DNA of 64,000 nt from assembly GCA_020634495.1 (NCBI GenBank), contig JACKBR010000009.1, forward strand, positions 1-64,000, in the 5' to 3' direction. The notes below the pieces were generated by a model. The model saw only the letters and a program-made list of their open reading frames with translations. It ran no database searches and was not told the DNA's origin. The translations under genes were made by a program, and so were the position numbers. Shown piece by piece: positions 8,094 through 17,185 of this stretch (positions are counted from its first letter, which is position 1; each line of letters starts with the position of its first letter). The stretch comes from Ardenticatenaceae bacterium. GTDB taxonomy: Bacteria; Chloroflexota; Anaerolineae; Promineifilales; Promineifilaceae.

Positions 8094-9116
8094 ATGAAAC
8101 GTTGGATTCTCATTTTGGGGCTAATTTTATTAACCAGTGCCTGCACGAGTAAAAGCCAAAACGCGGTTGACTTTTTGCAGGGCGATTTGGCTTTTGTGCC
8201 GCAGGAAAGCAGCGTCCTGGTTGTAAACATCGCCGCGCCAACACAGCCGGAGCGGGTAGCCACGCTTAACCTGCCGGGTCGCGTGCTGAAGGTGGTGGCA
8301 GACGGCCGTTTTGCCTACATCATCTACGAACAGTATCTAGAAACAATCCGCACCGGTCTGCAAATTGTAGACATGGCCGATCCCGCCCAACCACAGCTGC
8401 AAGCCATTTACAACACCCACCATTATCTCACCAACGCCATCGTACAGGATGATCTGCTGGTGTTGGCTCATTGGGAAGGCATCACCTTGCTGGACGTAGC
8501 CAACAAAAACGAGCCTAAGGTCTTTTCTGAACTTCTCCACAACGCAAGAAACTATGGCCTTCATCTGGACGGCAATCAACTGCTCACCACCTGGGGCGGC
8601 TGCGACTTTCGCAGCGGTTTCTGCACTGGCGGCCTCCTCGTTTATGATGTGAGCAATCCCCAGCAACCAGAAGAAATTAGCTATCTGGAGCAGCATGAGC
8701 TGCCCGGCTATGATGTAGCTGCGGCGAATGGATACGCTTTTGTTAATGGCAAAGGCGTGTGGGTTGTAGAGTTGACCGGGGAACCTGCTTTGCAAATAAA
8801 CGGCCGTACCCAAACGGCCGTTGGCGACCTGTACAATGGACAAATTGCCGTTCAAGACAGCATTGCCTATGCCAGCCAAACTGATGGTCTGCATCTGCTA
8901 GACATCAGCCAACCAACCGCCCCCACCAACCTGGGCCGGTACGTTCCCACCGGGTATCTGTTCGACCTCACCGTGCGGGATCAATACGCCTATCTTGTTA
9001 GCGAAAACGGCCTGGAAATTGTAGACGTAACTGATCCAACAAACCCCCAACTACTTGGCATCTTCGCCACCGGCTCCCCTGTGCCAATTGCGCCTCAGCC
9101 TACCGCTACGCCGTAG
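8094..9116 (+). CDS. LVIVD-repeat lipoprotein
   Basis: 340 aa exported lipoprotein. The signal peptide ends in the lipobox LTSAC with the acylated Cys at 17. The rest is a chain of short beta repeats (VLVVNIAAPTQPERVATL, LQIVDMADPAQPQLQAIY, LHLLDISQPTAPTNLGRY, LEIVDVTDPTNPQLLGIF) that match the LVIVD family and probably fold as a beta propeller on the outer face of the membrane. The function is unknown; propellers of this kind are often binding scaffolds. It ends in a Pro/Thr-rich tail. The lipoprotein fits the lgt gene at 60.5-61.4 kb. Confidence 0.8.
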   Translation: MKRWILILGLILLTSACTSKSQNAVDFLQGDLAFVPQESSVLVVNIAAPTQPERVATLNLPGRVLKVVADGRFAYIIYEQYLETIRTGLQIVDMADPAQPQLQAIYNTHHYLTNAIVQDDLLVLAHWEGITLLDVANKNEPKVFSELLHNARNYGLHLDGNQLLTTWGGCDFRSGFCTGGLLVYDVSNPQQPEEISYLEQHELPGYDVAAANGYAFVNGKGVWVVELTGEPALQINGRTQTAVGDLYNGQIAVQDSIAYASQTDGLHLLDISQPTAPTNLGRYVPTGYLFDLTVRDQYAYLVSENGLEIVDVTDPTNPQLLGIFATGSPVPIAPQPTATP

Positions 9117-9183
9117 AGGGCAAGATAAAACCCCATAGCTGCATGATTGCGCTGGAGCGGAGGTCAAGTACCATCACCGCGCC

Positions 9184-9210
9184 GGTCACAGCATTATGAC
9201 CTTTCTTTTT
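9184..9210 (+). terminator. Weak possible terminator after the LVIVD gene
   Basis: GGTCA and TGACC are separated by 8 nt and followed by TTTCTTTTT. The stem is short, so it is only a candidate. Confidence 0.35.
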
Positions 9211-9284
9211 GCCAGGTTGAATTTCTGACAGGGATTTTCCAGGAAAAGGTTGCACCGCCGCCCCGTTCCTCCTAAGATCGGGGT

Positions 9285-10358
9285 ATGAAATCATTTGTTG
9301 TGGGGACCTTTGAGCTCCTTAAAGAAGCCGGAAAAGGCTGGAGCCGCGACAATGCCTCATTATTTGCGGCGGCGCTGGCGTATTACGCTATTTTTGCCCT
9401 GGCTCCGCTGTTGGTCATTGCCGTGGCGGTGGCTGGCTTGGTGTTTCGGGAAGCGGCCGTTGAGGGGCAGATTGTTTCCGAAATTGAGCATTTGGTAGGC
9501 ACAGAAGCGGCCGTTGTCATTCAAGACCTCATCGCCAACGCCAGCCAATCAGGGGCCAGCGTCATTGCCACCGTGCTCAGTTCTGCCCTGCTGTTGGTGG
9601 CTGCCTCTGGATTATTCTCACAGCTGCGCCGCACGCTAAACATGATTTGGGGGGTACAGCCTGCCCCGGAGCAAGGCATTCTCAACATCATCAAAAAGCG
9701 GTCTTTGGCCTTTGGCATGGTGCTTATTTTTGGGCTATTGCTGCTGGTTTCCCTGGCGGTGAGTACGGTGGTTACGGCCGTTGGCGACCGGCTGGTGGAG
9801 TGGCTGCCCAATATCGGCATGATTTTGCCCCAAATAAACTTCATCGCCTCCCTACTCATCCTCACCCTGATGTTTGCCCTGCTGTTTAAGATTTTGCCCG
9901 ACGCCCACCTGACCTGGAAAGATGTGCTGCTGGGAGCGGCCGTTACCACCCTGCTCTTTCTGCTTGGCCGGTACCTCATCAGCCTGTACCTGGCACGCGG
10001 TTCGGCCACTTCCACCTATGGTGCAGCAGGGTCGTTGGTGCTGATTTTACTGTGGGTCTACTATTCTGCTCAGATTTTTCTGTTTGGGGCGGAATTTACC
10101 CAGGTGTATGCCAACAAATACGGCTCTCGCCTGAAACCAGCCAGCAATGCCGTTTGGCGCAACGGCGGCAACAGCAATTTTGCCAATGAAGTGGAAGAAA
10201 TCCCCAGCTATCGCATTGTTACAGCTCCCCTTCCCCAGGAGAATGAAGTATTTGAAACGGCCGTTCCCCGGTGGCGGCATCCTGTGGCTACGGGTTTGTT
10301 GGGGTTGGCGGCGGGTTTACTGTTGGCGTTTTTGGGGAGCTTGAAGAAGAGGCAGTGA
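9285..10358 (+). CDS. YihY/BrkB family membrane protein
   Basis: 357 aa integral membrane protein with six or so helices, matching the YihY/virulence factor BrkB family (formerly mislabelled ribonuclease BN). Visible signatures are WSRDNASLFAAALAYYAIFALAPLL at the N-terminus (about residues 18-42) and the late LPDAHLTWKDVLLGA and YGAAGSLVLILLWVYYSAQI segments. The molecular role of the family is not settled; transport or envelope roles have been proposed. The C-terminal cytosolic tail (about 285-330) is followed by one more hydrophobic segment. Confidence 0.85.
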   Translation: MKSFVVGTFELLKEAGKGWSRDNASLFAAALAYYAIFALAPLLVIAVAVAGLVFREAAVEGQIVSEIEHLVGTEAAVVIQDLIANASQSGASVIATVLSSALLLVAASGLFSQLRRTLNMIWGVQPAPEQGILNIIKKRSLAFGMVLIFGLLLLVSLAVSTVVTAVGDRLVEWLPNIGMILPQINFIASLLILTLMFALLFKILPDAHLTWKDVLLGAAVTTLLFLLGRYLISLYLARGSATSTYGAAGSLVLILLWVYYSAQIFLFGAEFTQVYANKYGSRLKPASNAVWRNGGNSNFANEVEEIPSYRIVTAPLPQENEVFETAVPRWRHPVATGLLGLAAGLLLAFLGSLKKRQ

Positions 10359-10440
10359 GAAGTGAAAAGTGAGAAGTGAGAAGTAAAAAGTGAAAAGTGA
10401 AAAGTGAGAAGTGAGAAGTGATCAAACTACAGATCACTTT
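10359..10440. repeat. AGTGAGAAGTGAAAAGTG tandem repeat spacer
   Basis: The whole 75-bp spacer between convergent genes is a degenerate 8-bp tandem array (AAGTGAGA, AAGTGAAA, AAGTAAAA). Its right end forms a hairpin (GTGATC...GATCAC) at the stop of the UbiB-like gene. Confidence 0.9.
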
Positions 10441-12224
10441 TCGTTTTCTTTCCGCTTGCGGTTTAAGTAGAGCAGCGTGCCAGAGAGCATCCCCGCTGCG
10501 CCTAAAATGCTCCAGCCTAGCTGGCCAATACGCTTTTCGATACGCTCGTATTGGCGCAATGTTTCCCGATCTGACTGCACCTGCAAACGGCCGTTTTCGG
10601 CCAGGGTTAACAAGCGCTGCACCTGCGCGGGGGTGTTGAGGTACGGCCGTACCAATTGCCAGGCCGTTTCCAGACCAAACTTTTGCCCTTCTCGGCTGGC
10701 CAGCAGCGCCTCGCCATATTTCTCGATGAAGTACCAGGGATTGATCTGTTCGTCTAGTTGGGCCACCAGGCCGGAAACAATGCCCAGCGCCCGCCCCAGA
10801 TAAATGAAATCCTGGGGAATTTGGAAGGGAAAGTCAAACAGCAAATCGCGGAATTCCTGGCCCAGCTCTTCCAATTCTGCCGGGTCTGGGCGAGATAAAT
10901 CGAGCAAGTTGCGTCCCCAAATGCGCTCCAACACGGCGTCTTGCGCTTCGGCAATGCGCACCAGGTCGGCACCGGGCAAGAAGAAGCCCAGCTTTTGATA
11001 CGCTTCGGTCAGCTTACGGCCGTCCCGCTGCGTGACGCTGATGAGCACCTGGCGCAAATTGTCGCCCATGAGCGTGGGAACGCGCCCCACCATGCCAAAA
11101 TCGACAAAAACAATCCAAAACGGCCGTCCGGTTGTTGGCATTACCTCGTTTTCTGGCGGCCAGGGGATATCCGGCCGGGGGCGCACAAACAGGTTGCCCG
11201 GATGGGGATCCGCGTGGAAAAACCCTTCGCGGAAAATCTGGTCAAAATAAACATCCAGCAGCGTCTCCGCAACTTCACAAGGATCAATGTCCGCCGCAGC
11301 CATCGCTGCCATGTCGGTGATTTTAGGCGCTTCCACGTTTTCCATCACAATCACGCAGTCAGCACAGTGCTGGCGGTAGATGGCCGGGATGTAAATTCGG
11401 GAGTCGTTGGCGTACATTTCGGCAAACCGCTCGGCATTTTCCACTTCGGCCCGGTAATCCAGCTCTTCCCATAAAGTTTTGGCAAACTCTTCCATCAGCG
11501 CAGGCACATCGGCCCGACGGCCAATGGGACGGTAGCGCATGGTCCAGCGGGCCACAATGCGCAGCGCCGCCAAATCAGTTTCTACGATGGTGTCAATGTG
11601 GGGTCGCTGTACTTTGATGACAACGGCCGTTCCCCGACCTTCTTCGCCCGTTTCCGGCAGCAGCCAGGCGCGATGAGTTTGCCCCAGCGAGGCGGCAGCC
11701 AGGGGTGACGCTTCAATCTCAGCAAAGCGCAATTTGGGATCGCCCAGCTCGGCGGCAATCACAGACATGATGCGCTCTGTGTGCTCCGGTGTTACCTCAT
11801 CTTGCAGCCCTTGCAGCTCTTCCGTTATTTCTGGGGGCAGCACATCAACCCGGGCGCTTAAAAATTGGCCCAGCTTGATCATCACCCCGCCCATGTCCAG
11901 CGCCAGTTCACGAAAACGGTGCGCCCAGCGGCGGAAGCGGCGTGGGCGGCTTTGGCGTACGGCCGTGCGCAGCAGCGGCACACGCCCGCCCACAATGTCC
12001 CAAAGGATCAAATGCAAAATAACGCGGCCAAAAAAGAAGAGGATGCGGCGGAAACGGCCGTCGCTGCGAAAATTTTGGTTGCTGGGTGGCGGGGTTGAAG
12101 GCGCGCCGACTGGCTCTGGTTGTGGTTGATGGATACGGCCGTTTGGCGTGTACGTACCATTCAGGTGAGGTTTTAGCGCAACTTCTTCAACTTTAGCGGA
12201 CACGCCATTTTCGGTTAAGGCCAT
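10434..12224 (-). CDS. ABC1/UbiB (AarF) family atypical kinase
   Basis: 596 aa. The ABC1 family signature KLGQFLSARVDVLPPEI lies at about 115-131 (KxGQ motif replacing the glycine loop), with the ATP lysine in VVIKVQRP, the catalytic FFHADPHPGNLF and the metal-binding VFVDFGMVG. Family members act as ATPases or kinases that support quinone biosynthesis or lipid homeostasis at membranes. Here a C-terminal helix (GWSILGAAGMLSGTLLYL) would anchor the protein. No quinone genes are nearby, so the pathway is open. The N-terminal 60 residues are Pro-rich and low complexity and contain an NGR peptide from the ACGGCCGT palindrome. Confidence 0.88.
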   Translation of the reverse strand: MALTENGVSAKVEEVALKPHLNGTYTPNGRIHQPQPEPVGAPSTPPPSNQNFRSDGRFRRILFFFGRVILHLILWDIVGGRVPLLRTAVRQSRPRRFRRWAHRFRELALDMGGVMIKLGQFLSARVDVLPPEITEELQGLQDEVTPEHTERIMSVIAAELGDPKLRFAEIEASPLAAASLGQTHRAWLLPETGEEGRGTAVVIKVQRPHIDTIVETDLAALRIVARWTMRYRPIGRRADVPALMEEFAKTLWEELDYRAEVENAERFAEMYANDSRIYIPAIYRQHCADCVIVMENVEAPKITDMAAMAAADIDPCEVAETLLDVYFDQIFREGFFHADPHPGNLFVRPRPDIPWPPENEVMPTTGRPFWIVFVDFGMVGRVPTLMGDNLRQVLISVTQRDGRKLTEAYQKLGFFLPGADLVRIAEAQDAVLERIWGRNLLDLSRPDPAELEELGQEFRDLLFDFPFQIPQDFIYLGRALGIVSGLVAQLDEQINPWYFIEKYGEALLASREGQKFGLETAWQLVRPYLNTPAQVQRLLTLAENGRLQVQSDRETLRQYERIEKRIGQLGWSILGAAGMLSGTLLYLNRKRKENEK

Positions 12225-12331
12225 AAGGTATCACTACACAGACACAATTGCTTTTCACGTTGCTGTCGCTGTTCATCTGTGAAAATTTGTATCCTATCAT
12301 TTACAAGATTCATTAAGTGTAGCAAAAATAA

Positions 12332-12366
12332 AGCAAAAAGGCTTCACCCACTTATGGATGAAGCCT
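12332..12366 (-). terminator. Rho-independent terminator after tRNA-Glu
   Basis: On the minus strand AGGCTTCATCC, a 6-nt loop and GGGTGAAGCCT (one G-U/mismatch position near the loop) are followed by TTTTTGCTTT. It lies 6 bp past the tRNA 3' end. Confidence 0.85.
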
Positions 12367-12371
12367 ACCTG

Positions 12372-12444
12372 TGCCCCGTACGGGACTCGAACCCGTGTTT
12401 TAGCCTTGAGAGGGCTACGTCCTAGGCCGCTAGACGAACGGGGC
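12372..12444 (-). tRNA. tRNA-Glu (CTC anticodon)
   Basis: A 73-nt cloverleaf on the minus strand. The acceptor stem is GCCCCGT/ACGGGGC. The D arm contains GTCTAGCGGCCTAGGAC. The anticodon stem TAGCC/GGCTA encloses the loop CTCTCAA, so the anticodon is CTC (reads GAG). The T arm ACGGG TTCGAGT CCCGT is intact and the discriminator is A. The CCA tail is not encoded. It is flanked by a consensus promoter upstream and a terminator downstream, so it is a single-gene transcription unit. Confidence 0.97.
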
Positions 12445-12473
12445 CTCTCAAACTCTGTTCAAACCGCCTGCGA

Positions 12474-12502
12474 ATTCTAGCAAACGGCCGTATCTCTGTC
12501 AA
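12474..12502 (-). promoter_or_regulatory. Consensus promoter of tRNA-Glu, palindrome in the spacer
   Basis: TTGACA (12502-12497) and TAGAAT (12479-12474) are separated by exactly 17 bp on the minus strand. This places the start about 20-30 nt before the tRNA. The 17-bp spacer contains one ACGGCCGT palindrome. Confidence 0.85.
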
Positions 12503-12542
12503 AGTTTCTAAGCAGGGCCGCCTGGGCCAAAGTTTACCCATG

Positions 12543-12571
12543 TTGCCTGTGCCACAGCCGCGTGCCATAAT
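12543..12571 (+). promoter_or_regulatory. Promoter of the EamA gene, leaderless
   Basis: TTGCCT, a 17-bp spacer and CATAAT end 9 nt before the ATG at 12581. No Shine-Dalgarno sequence is present between them. Confidence 0.55.
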
Positions 12572-12580
12572 CCGCCGCTT

Positions 12581-13555
12581 ATGGCAACCCAGCAAACAAA
12601 CAGCACATCAGAAACGGCCGTTTCTCTTCCCTGGCATTGGCTCTTCATTGCCCTGCTCTCTCAGCTTGGTTGGGGAGCTTACCCCGTATTCCTGCGTTAT
12701 TTGCAAACCGTGAGCCAGATACCCAGCCTGTCGCTGCTGGCGGTGGGGAATGCGCTGGTGCTGCTGTTGGTGCTGGCCGCCCGTTGGCGGCACATTGAGT
12801 GGGCCGTTTTCCGGCTGCCGCTGTTGTGGCTGTTTGGTATGCTGGTGATTTTGCGCGGCGTCACGAACTTGTTGGCCACGCGCTTTACGCTGGCCATTTA
12901 CGCCCAGCTTATCTACCTGCTCACACCGTTTATTGTGGCTTTGCTCAGTCGCCTGGTGCTGCGTCAACAGTTGCCACGTCACACCTTCAAGGCGCTTACC
13001 CTGTGCCTGTTGGGAGCAATTTTGATGCTGGGGTCGTCTGTGGGAGATTTGGTGGGAGAAACGGCCGTCTCCCGCAATGATTGGCTGGGCATCGGTTTAG
13101 CCCTCACCAGCAGCCTCTTTTTAGCCCTGTACATGCTCGTAACCCGGCGCACCACCCGACACAATGCCTCAGGCGATACCCTGCTCATCATCCACCTTGT
13201 TTCATTGTTCGTCTTTTCTAGCATTGCCAGCGTCATTATTGGCGAAAATTGGCAGCAGTGGGACATGCTGCAAGCAAAAGATTGGCTGGTGTTTGGCTTA
13301 TTTGCTCTGGGGGTTTTGCTGGGGGCAAATCTGTTACAACTGCGAGCCATTCAGCAGCTTGGTGCGCCATTAGTCAGCAGCATGATGGCCACGCGGCTGG
13401 TGAGCGCCCTGTTGTTTGGCAGCGTTTTGCTCAACGAACAGCTCTCTTCTGGCTGGCAGCTGCTCGGTGCTGGCCTGGTATTTGTTACCATCACCTGGTA
13501 TCTGCGCCAGCGTGATGAGGTGTCTACACTTCCTCAACCGGCAGCCAAATTGTAA
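12581..13555 (+). CDS. EamA/DMT superfamily transporter
   Basis: 324 aa, about ten transmembrane helices arranged as two EamA repeats (about 20-150 and 170-310). It matches drug/metabolite transporters: QLGWGAYPVFLRYL near the N-terminus, LATRFTLAIYAQLIYLLTPF in repeat one, and LVSSMMATRLVSALLFG...LNEQLSSGWQLLGAGLVFV in repeat two. The substrate cannot be predicted. The gene end overlaps the convergent histidine kinase gene by 32 bp. The start lies directly behind a -10 box, suggesting a leaderless mRNA. Confidence 0.85.
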   Translation: MATQQTNSTSETAVSLPWHWLFIALLSQLGWGAYPVFLRYLQTVSQIPSLSLLAVGNALVLLLVLAARWRHIEWAVFRLPLLWLFGMLVILRGVTNLLATRFTLAIYAQLIYLLTPFIVALLSRLVLRQQLPRHTFKALTLCLLGAILMLGSSVGDLVGETAVSRNDWLGIGLALTSSLFLALYMLVTRRTTRHNASGDTLLIIHLVSLFVFSSIASVIIGENWQQWDMLQAKDWLVFGLFALGVLLGANLLQLRAIQQLGAPLVSSMMATRLVSALLFGSVLLNEQLSSGWQLLGAGLVFVTITWYLRQRDEVSTLPQPAAKL

Positions 13556-15098
13556 ACGTTGTGCCCATGCCTGGCTTACTTTTTATTGTCACATGACCCT
13601 GATGCGCCCGTACAAGTTCCTGGGAAATGCACAATCCTAAACCGGTGCCAATGATATGCCCCTGCTCTGCCGGACGCCCCCGGAAAAACCGTTCAAAAAT
13701 CAGGGTTTGCTCCTCCGGCAAAATGCCTGGCCCATCATCCCGCACCGCAACCGTCACCCATTGACGATTCCGGGCGGTTAGCGCCTCAACATCTATAGAA
13801 ATAGAGCCTTTGGGCGGCGTGTAAGCAAAGGCATTATCTAACAACTCCACAATGGCCTGCCGCAAACGAGGCGCATCCGCCTTAATTGAAGGGATTTCGT
13901 TATGAAAGGCGCAGGAGAGGGTTTGGTTTTTGGCAGCTGCACGGGTCTGGTATGTATCCGTCATCTGGAAGATCATTTCTGCCATGTTTACCGGTTGCAG
14001 GTTCAATACCAAATGGGAGCTTTCCATGCTCGCCATCTCTAGAATATCTTGCACCAAATGCTCTAATCGTCTGGCTTGTTCGTTGAGCACGCCCAGGTAA
14101 TGGGGAGCTTTTTGAGTATCAAAGTTTTCTTCCAGCAGCTGGGTGTACAGTTTAATGTTGGTTAAGGGGGTGCGCAGTTGATGAGAAACGTTGGTGATGA
14201 AGCTGTATTGGGCTTTATCCAGCGCTTTGAAGCGGCTAATATCTTGATGGCTGGTGACGTACCCGGTTAAACGGCCGTCCGCATCCAGCATTGGAACAAC
14301 GGTCAAGACCGCCGGGTAGAGATTGCCATCCTGCCGTATCCCTATAACTTCACCCGACCAGGCAACCCCTTTGGCAAAGGCAGCCGCCTGGGCCTGCCGG
14401 TCACGAACTGAGCAATCAAAAAATTGATCGATGGTGAGCGTTTGGGCCTCTGCCAAGCGATAATTTGTCATTTGCATAAAGGCGTGGTTCATGTACACAA
14501 TCTTCTTTTCTGGATCGGTCATAGCCACGCCTTCAGCAATCGAGCCGAGAATTGTTTCCAACTTATCTTTTTCGACAAGCAATTCGGCCGTTTGCTGCCG
14601 CACCTGCTGCTCTAGCGAATCGTTCACCAGGCGCAGGGCCATTTCTGCCTCTTTACGCCAGCGAATGTTGCGCACAAAATTGATTAATACATCGCGCCCT
14701 TCCAAAAAAACCAGGCGGCTGCTGACTTCCATGGGAATCAAAGAGCCATCTTTGTGGCGATACTGACCCTCGTAAAAAAATGTGCCAGAGGTAGTTGACT
14801 GCCAGGACGTTTCGGCGTCATTGATGTCTGGGGAACGGGGCATTTCAATTTCATCTAAAGACATTTGGCGCAGGTCTGCCTGGGAGTAGCCCAGGCGACG
14901 GGCCGCGTTTGGATTGGCATCCAAAATTTTCATGGTGTAGGGGTCGATGATGAGGATGGTTTCCCCGGAATTTTCAAACAGAAAGTTGGCGTAGGTCGTT
15001 GGTTTATTACCTGATTCCAAATCGGCAATACGTTGGCGCAAAATGCCAATTTCCTGGTGCAGATGCTCATTCGACTGCAAGTTTTCTGAAAAGTTCAT
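13524..15098 (-). CDS. PAS-domain sensor histidine kinase
   Basis: 524 aa cytosolic sensor kinase. An N-terminal coiled coil (about 1-35) leads to two PAS domains (about 38-150 and 178-290). A HisKA domain follows, with the phospho-acceptor His near 306 in NVSHQLRTPL, then a HATPase_c domain with the N box ELLDNAFAYTPP, the G1 box DDGPGI and the G2 box GTGLGL (about 405-522). No membrane helix is visible, so it probably senses an internal signal. No response regulator lies next to it. The nearest regulator gene is the LuxR-type one at 47 kb, too far to pair with confidence. Confidence 0.92.
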   Translation of the reverse strand: MNFSENLQSNEHLHQEIGILRQRIADLESGNKPTTYANFLFENSGETILIIDPYTMKILDANPNAARRLGYSQADLRQMSLDEIEMPRSPDINDAETSWQSTTSGTFFYEGQYRHKDGSLIPMEVSSRLVFLEGRDVLINFVRNIRWRKEAEMALRLVNDSLEQQVRQQTAELLVEKDKLETILGSIAEGVAMTDPEKKIVYMNHAFMQMTNYRLAEAQTLTIDQFFDCSVRDRQAQAAAFAKGVAWSGEVIGIRQDGNLYPAVLTVVPMLDADGRLTGYVTSHQDISRFKALDKAQYSFITNVSHQLRTPLTNIKLYTQLLEENFDTQKAPHYLGVLNEQARRLEHLVQDILEMASMESSHLVLNLQPVNMAEMIFQMTDTYQTRAAAKNQTLSCAFHNEIPSIKADAPRLRQAIVELLDNAFAYTPPKGSISIDVEALTARNRQWVTVAVRDDGPGILPEEQTLIFERFFRGRPAEQGHIIGTGLGLCISQELVRAHQGHVTIKSKPGMGTTFTIWLPVEEV

Positions 15099-15298
15099 CT
15101 CGCTTGACCTTATTCAATTTATTACAGTTATGTCAGCCCCCGTGAACAATAAAGTCCAGTTAGTGGGGTCTTTATGCAATGTCTTTCTTGTATTGTCTGG
15201 CTAGGGAAAATGACAACACACAACGGGTCATATCTCCAGATGTCATTTTGGGCGGGAAACGGCCGTCTGTCGATAGCATATCCGTCCTAAAACCCCTA

Positions 15299-15327
15299 TT
15301 AGACAATCACCTAATTCGGGCTATAAT
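15299..15327 (+). promoter_or_regulatory. Promoter of the M14 carboxypeptidase gene
   Basis: TTAGAC and TATAAT are separated by 17 bp. The predicted start at about 15334 leaves a 30-nt leader that contains the AAAGGAG ribosome site at 15351-15357. Confidence 0.65.
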
Positions 15328-15363
15328 CCAGCCAATTCCCACATTAAGCAAAAGGAGTTATTC

Positions 15364-17040
15364 GTGACCAAAAACATTCATTTCGATACCTACTACCGCT
15401 ACGATCAATTAACGGCATTCCTCAGGCAATGGGCCGAAACATATCCTGGATTGTGCAAATTACAAAGCATTGGCCAGAGTTATGAAGGGCGTGACATTTG
15501 GCTGATGATCGTGACCAACTTTGAGACAGGGCCAGATGATGAAAAGCCCGCGTATTGGGCCGATGGCAACATCCATGCCACCGAGGTTTCTGCCTCTACC
15601 GCCTCGCTCTATTTGTTAAACAAGCTGCTGACCCAGTACGGTCAGGATGACAAGGTCACCTATGCGCTGGATACACGCGCCTTTTATGTTGTTCCCCGGC
15701 TAAACCCGGACGGCGCTGAATGGGCGCTGGCGGACAAACCAAAGTTTATTCGCAGCAGCACCCGGCCTTACCCACGCATGGATACACTTGATGGCTTGCA
15801 CCAGGAAGATGTGGATGGCGACGGCCGTATCCTGCAAATGCGCCTGAAAGACCCCAACGGCCATTGGAAGGCGCACCCAGAAGACCCACGCCTGATGATT
15901 CCTCGCGAGCCAGATGAAGCCCCCGGCGGCGATTTCTACCGGCTCATTCCCGAAGGCAGCATTCAAAATTACGACGGCGTCACCATCAATTTTGCCCCGC
16001 CACTGCAAGGGCTAGACCTGAACCGTCAATTCCCTGTTTTTTGGGAACCCAACCAGCGTGGCGCAGGCGATTACCCTGGCAGCGAACCAGAAACGGCCGC
16101 ACCCATGCGCTTTATTGCCGACCATCCCAACATCACCGGCTCGGTGAGCTTCCACACCTTCAGCGGCGTCTACCTGCGCCCGCCGACAAAAGGAGCCGAC
16201 GACACCTTGCCTACTCAGGATTTGTATACCTACAAAAAGTTGGGCAACAAAGCAGAGGAACTCACTGGCTACAAGGCAGTCTCCGTATTTCATGACTTCA
16301 AGTATGACCCCAAGGAGTACATAAAAGGCACATTTGACGATTGGATGTATGAATATTTGGGCGTTTACGGCTGGACCTGTGAAATTTGGAGCGTGCAGCA
16401 GCAGGCTGGCATCAAAGAGTACAAATATATGGATTGGTTCCGTGAGCATCCGGTGGAGGATGACATGGCCATTATGAAATGGAATGATGAGGTGCTGGAC
16501 GGCAAAGGCATGGTCGATTGGTATGAATATGACCATCCGCAGCTGGGCAAAGTTGAGCTAGGCGGCTGGGACTTTTTTGTAACCTGGCGGAATCCGCCAT
16601 ACAAGCTGCTGGAAAAAGAGGTGGCTCCGCTGGCCGATTTTGCTCTTTATTCCTGCCTGGTTTCACCCCGACTGGAATGGCACAGCGTTAACAAATCATC
16701 TACGGGAAATGTGCATAAGGTAACGGCCGTTGTGCAAAACACTGGCTGGCTGCCCACCAACATCACCAAGCAGGCGCTCAAAATGAATGTCGTCCGCGAG
16801 CTGGAAGTAGATATTGCCCTGCCGGACGGAGCCAAACTGCTCACCGGCAAGCCCAAAACCATGCTGGGCCAGCTGGCCGGGCGCGATCACAAAAGCACCG
16901 CTCCCGTTTGGGGCGGCGATCCCACCGACGACCGGGCCAAAGTGGAATGGGTGATTGAAGCAGAACCGGGAACAGACGTGGAGATTACGGCCGTTCACCC
17001 CCGCGCTGGCACCATTCGCCAAACAGTTACTTTGGAGTAA
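15364..17040 (+). CDS. M14 family zinc carboxypeptidase
   Basis: 558 aa peptidase. Zinc ligands are His and Glu in the HATE motif (about residues 70-73) and His in VSFHTF (about 264). The catalytic Glu lies in GWTCEIW (about 340). The catalytic domain fills about residues 5-385; the remainder (about 400-558) is a beta-rich extension. No signal peptide is seen, so it may act in the cytosol, unlike most exported M14 enzymes. The start is GTG, chosen because AAAAGGAG lies 6-8 nt upstream and a good promoter precedes it. An acidic stretch EDVDGDGR at about 148-155 could bind calcium. Confidence 0.88.
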   Translation: MTKNIHFDTYYRYDQLTAFLRQWAETYPGLCKLQSIGQSYEGRDIWLMIVTNFETGPDDEKPAYWADGNIHATEVSASTASLYLLNKLLTQYGQDDKVTYALDTRAFYVVPRLNPDGAEWALADKPKFIRSSTRPYPRMDTLDGLHQEDVDGDGRILQMRLKDPNGHWKAHPEDPRLMIPREPDEAPGGDFYRLIPEGSIQNYDGVTINFAPPLQGLDLNRQFPVFWEPNQRGAGDYPGSEPETAAPMRFIADHPNITGSVSFHTFSGVYLRPPTKGADDTLPTQDLYTYKKLGNKAEELTGYKAVSVFHDFKYDPKEYIKGTFDDWMYEYLGVYGWTCEIWSVQQQAGIKEYKYMDWFREHPVEDDMAIMKWNDEVLDGKGMVDWYEYDHPQLGKVELGGWDFFVTWRNPPYKLLEKEVAPLADFALYSCLVSPRLEWHSVNKSSTGNVHKVTAVVQNTGWLPTNITKQALKMNVVRELEVDIALPDGAKLLTGKPKTMLGQLAGRDHKSTAPVWGGDPTDDRAKVEWVIEAEPGTDVEITAVHPRAGTIRQTVTLE

Positions 17041-17105
17041 AAAGTAAACAGTGAAAAGTAAAAAGTGATAAGTATCCACTTTTTACTTTTCACTTATCAC
17101 TTACT
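17041..17105. repeat. 18-bp perfect inverted repeat of the AAAAGTGA family
   Basis: AGTGAAAAGTAAAAAGTG at 17050-17067 is exactly complementary to 17077-17094, with a 9-nt loop. The same two 18-mers occur at 38629-38646 and 38667-38684. It sits directly after the carboxypeptidase stop and may act as a terminator. Confidence 0.9.
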
Positions 17106-17185
17106 ACCTACAATCCGCTTGTCCCCCCCGCCGTTTCTTGTAGAATGACGTTGACGGTTTTTCCTTGGTTCTTTGGAGGGTCAGG

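Noticed and set aside
13524..13555. Overlap of the convergent EamA and histidine kinase genes as a regulatory feature
   Set aside because: A 32-bp tail overlap of convergent genes is ordinary, as is the 14-bp one at 51628-51641.
17165..17185. TTG start for the Yip1 gene
   Set aside because: No ribosome site; ATG at 17186 has GGAGG 7 nt upstream.
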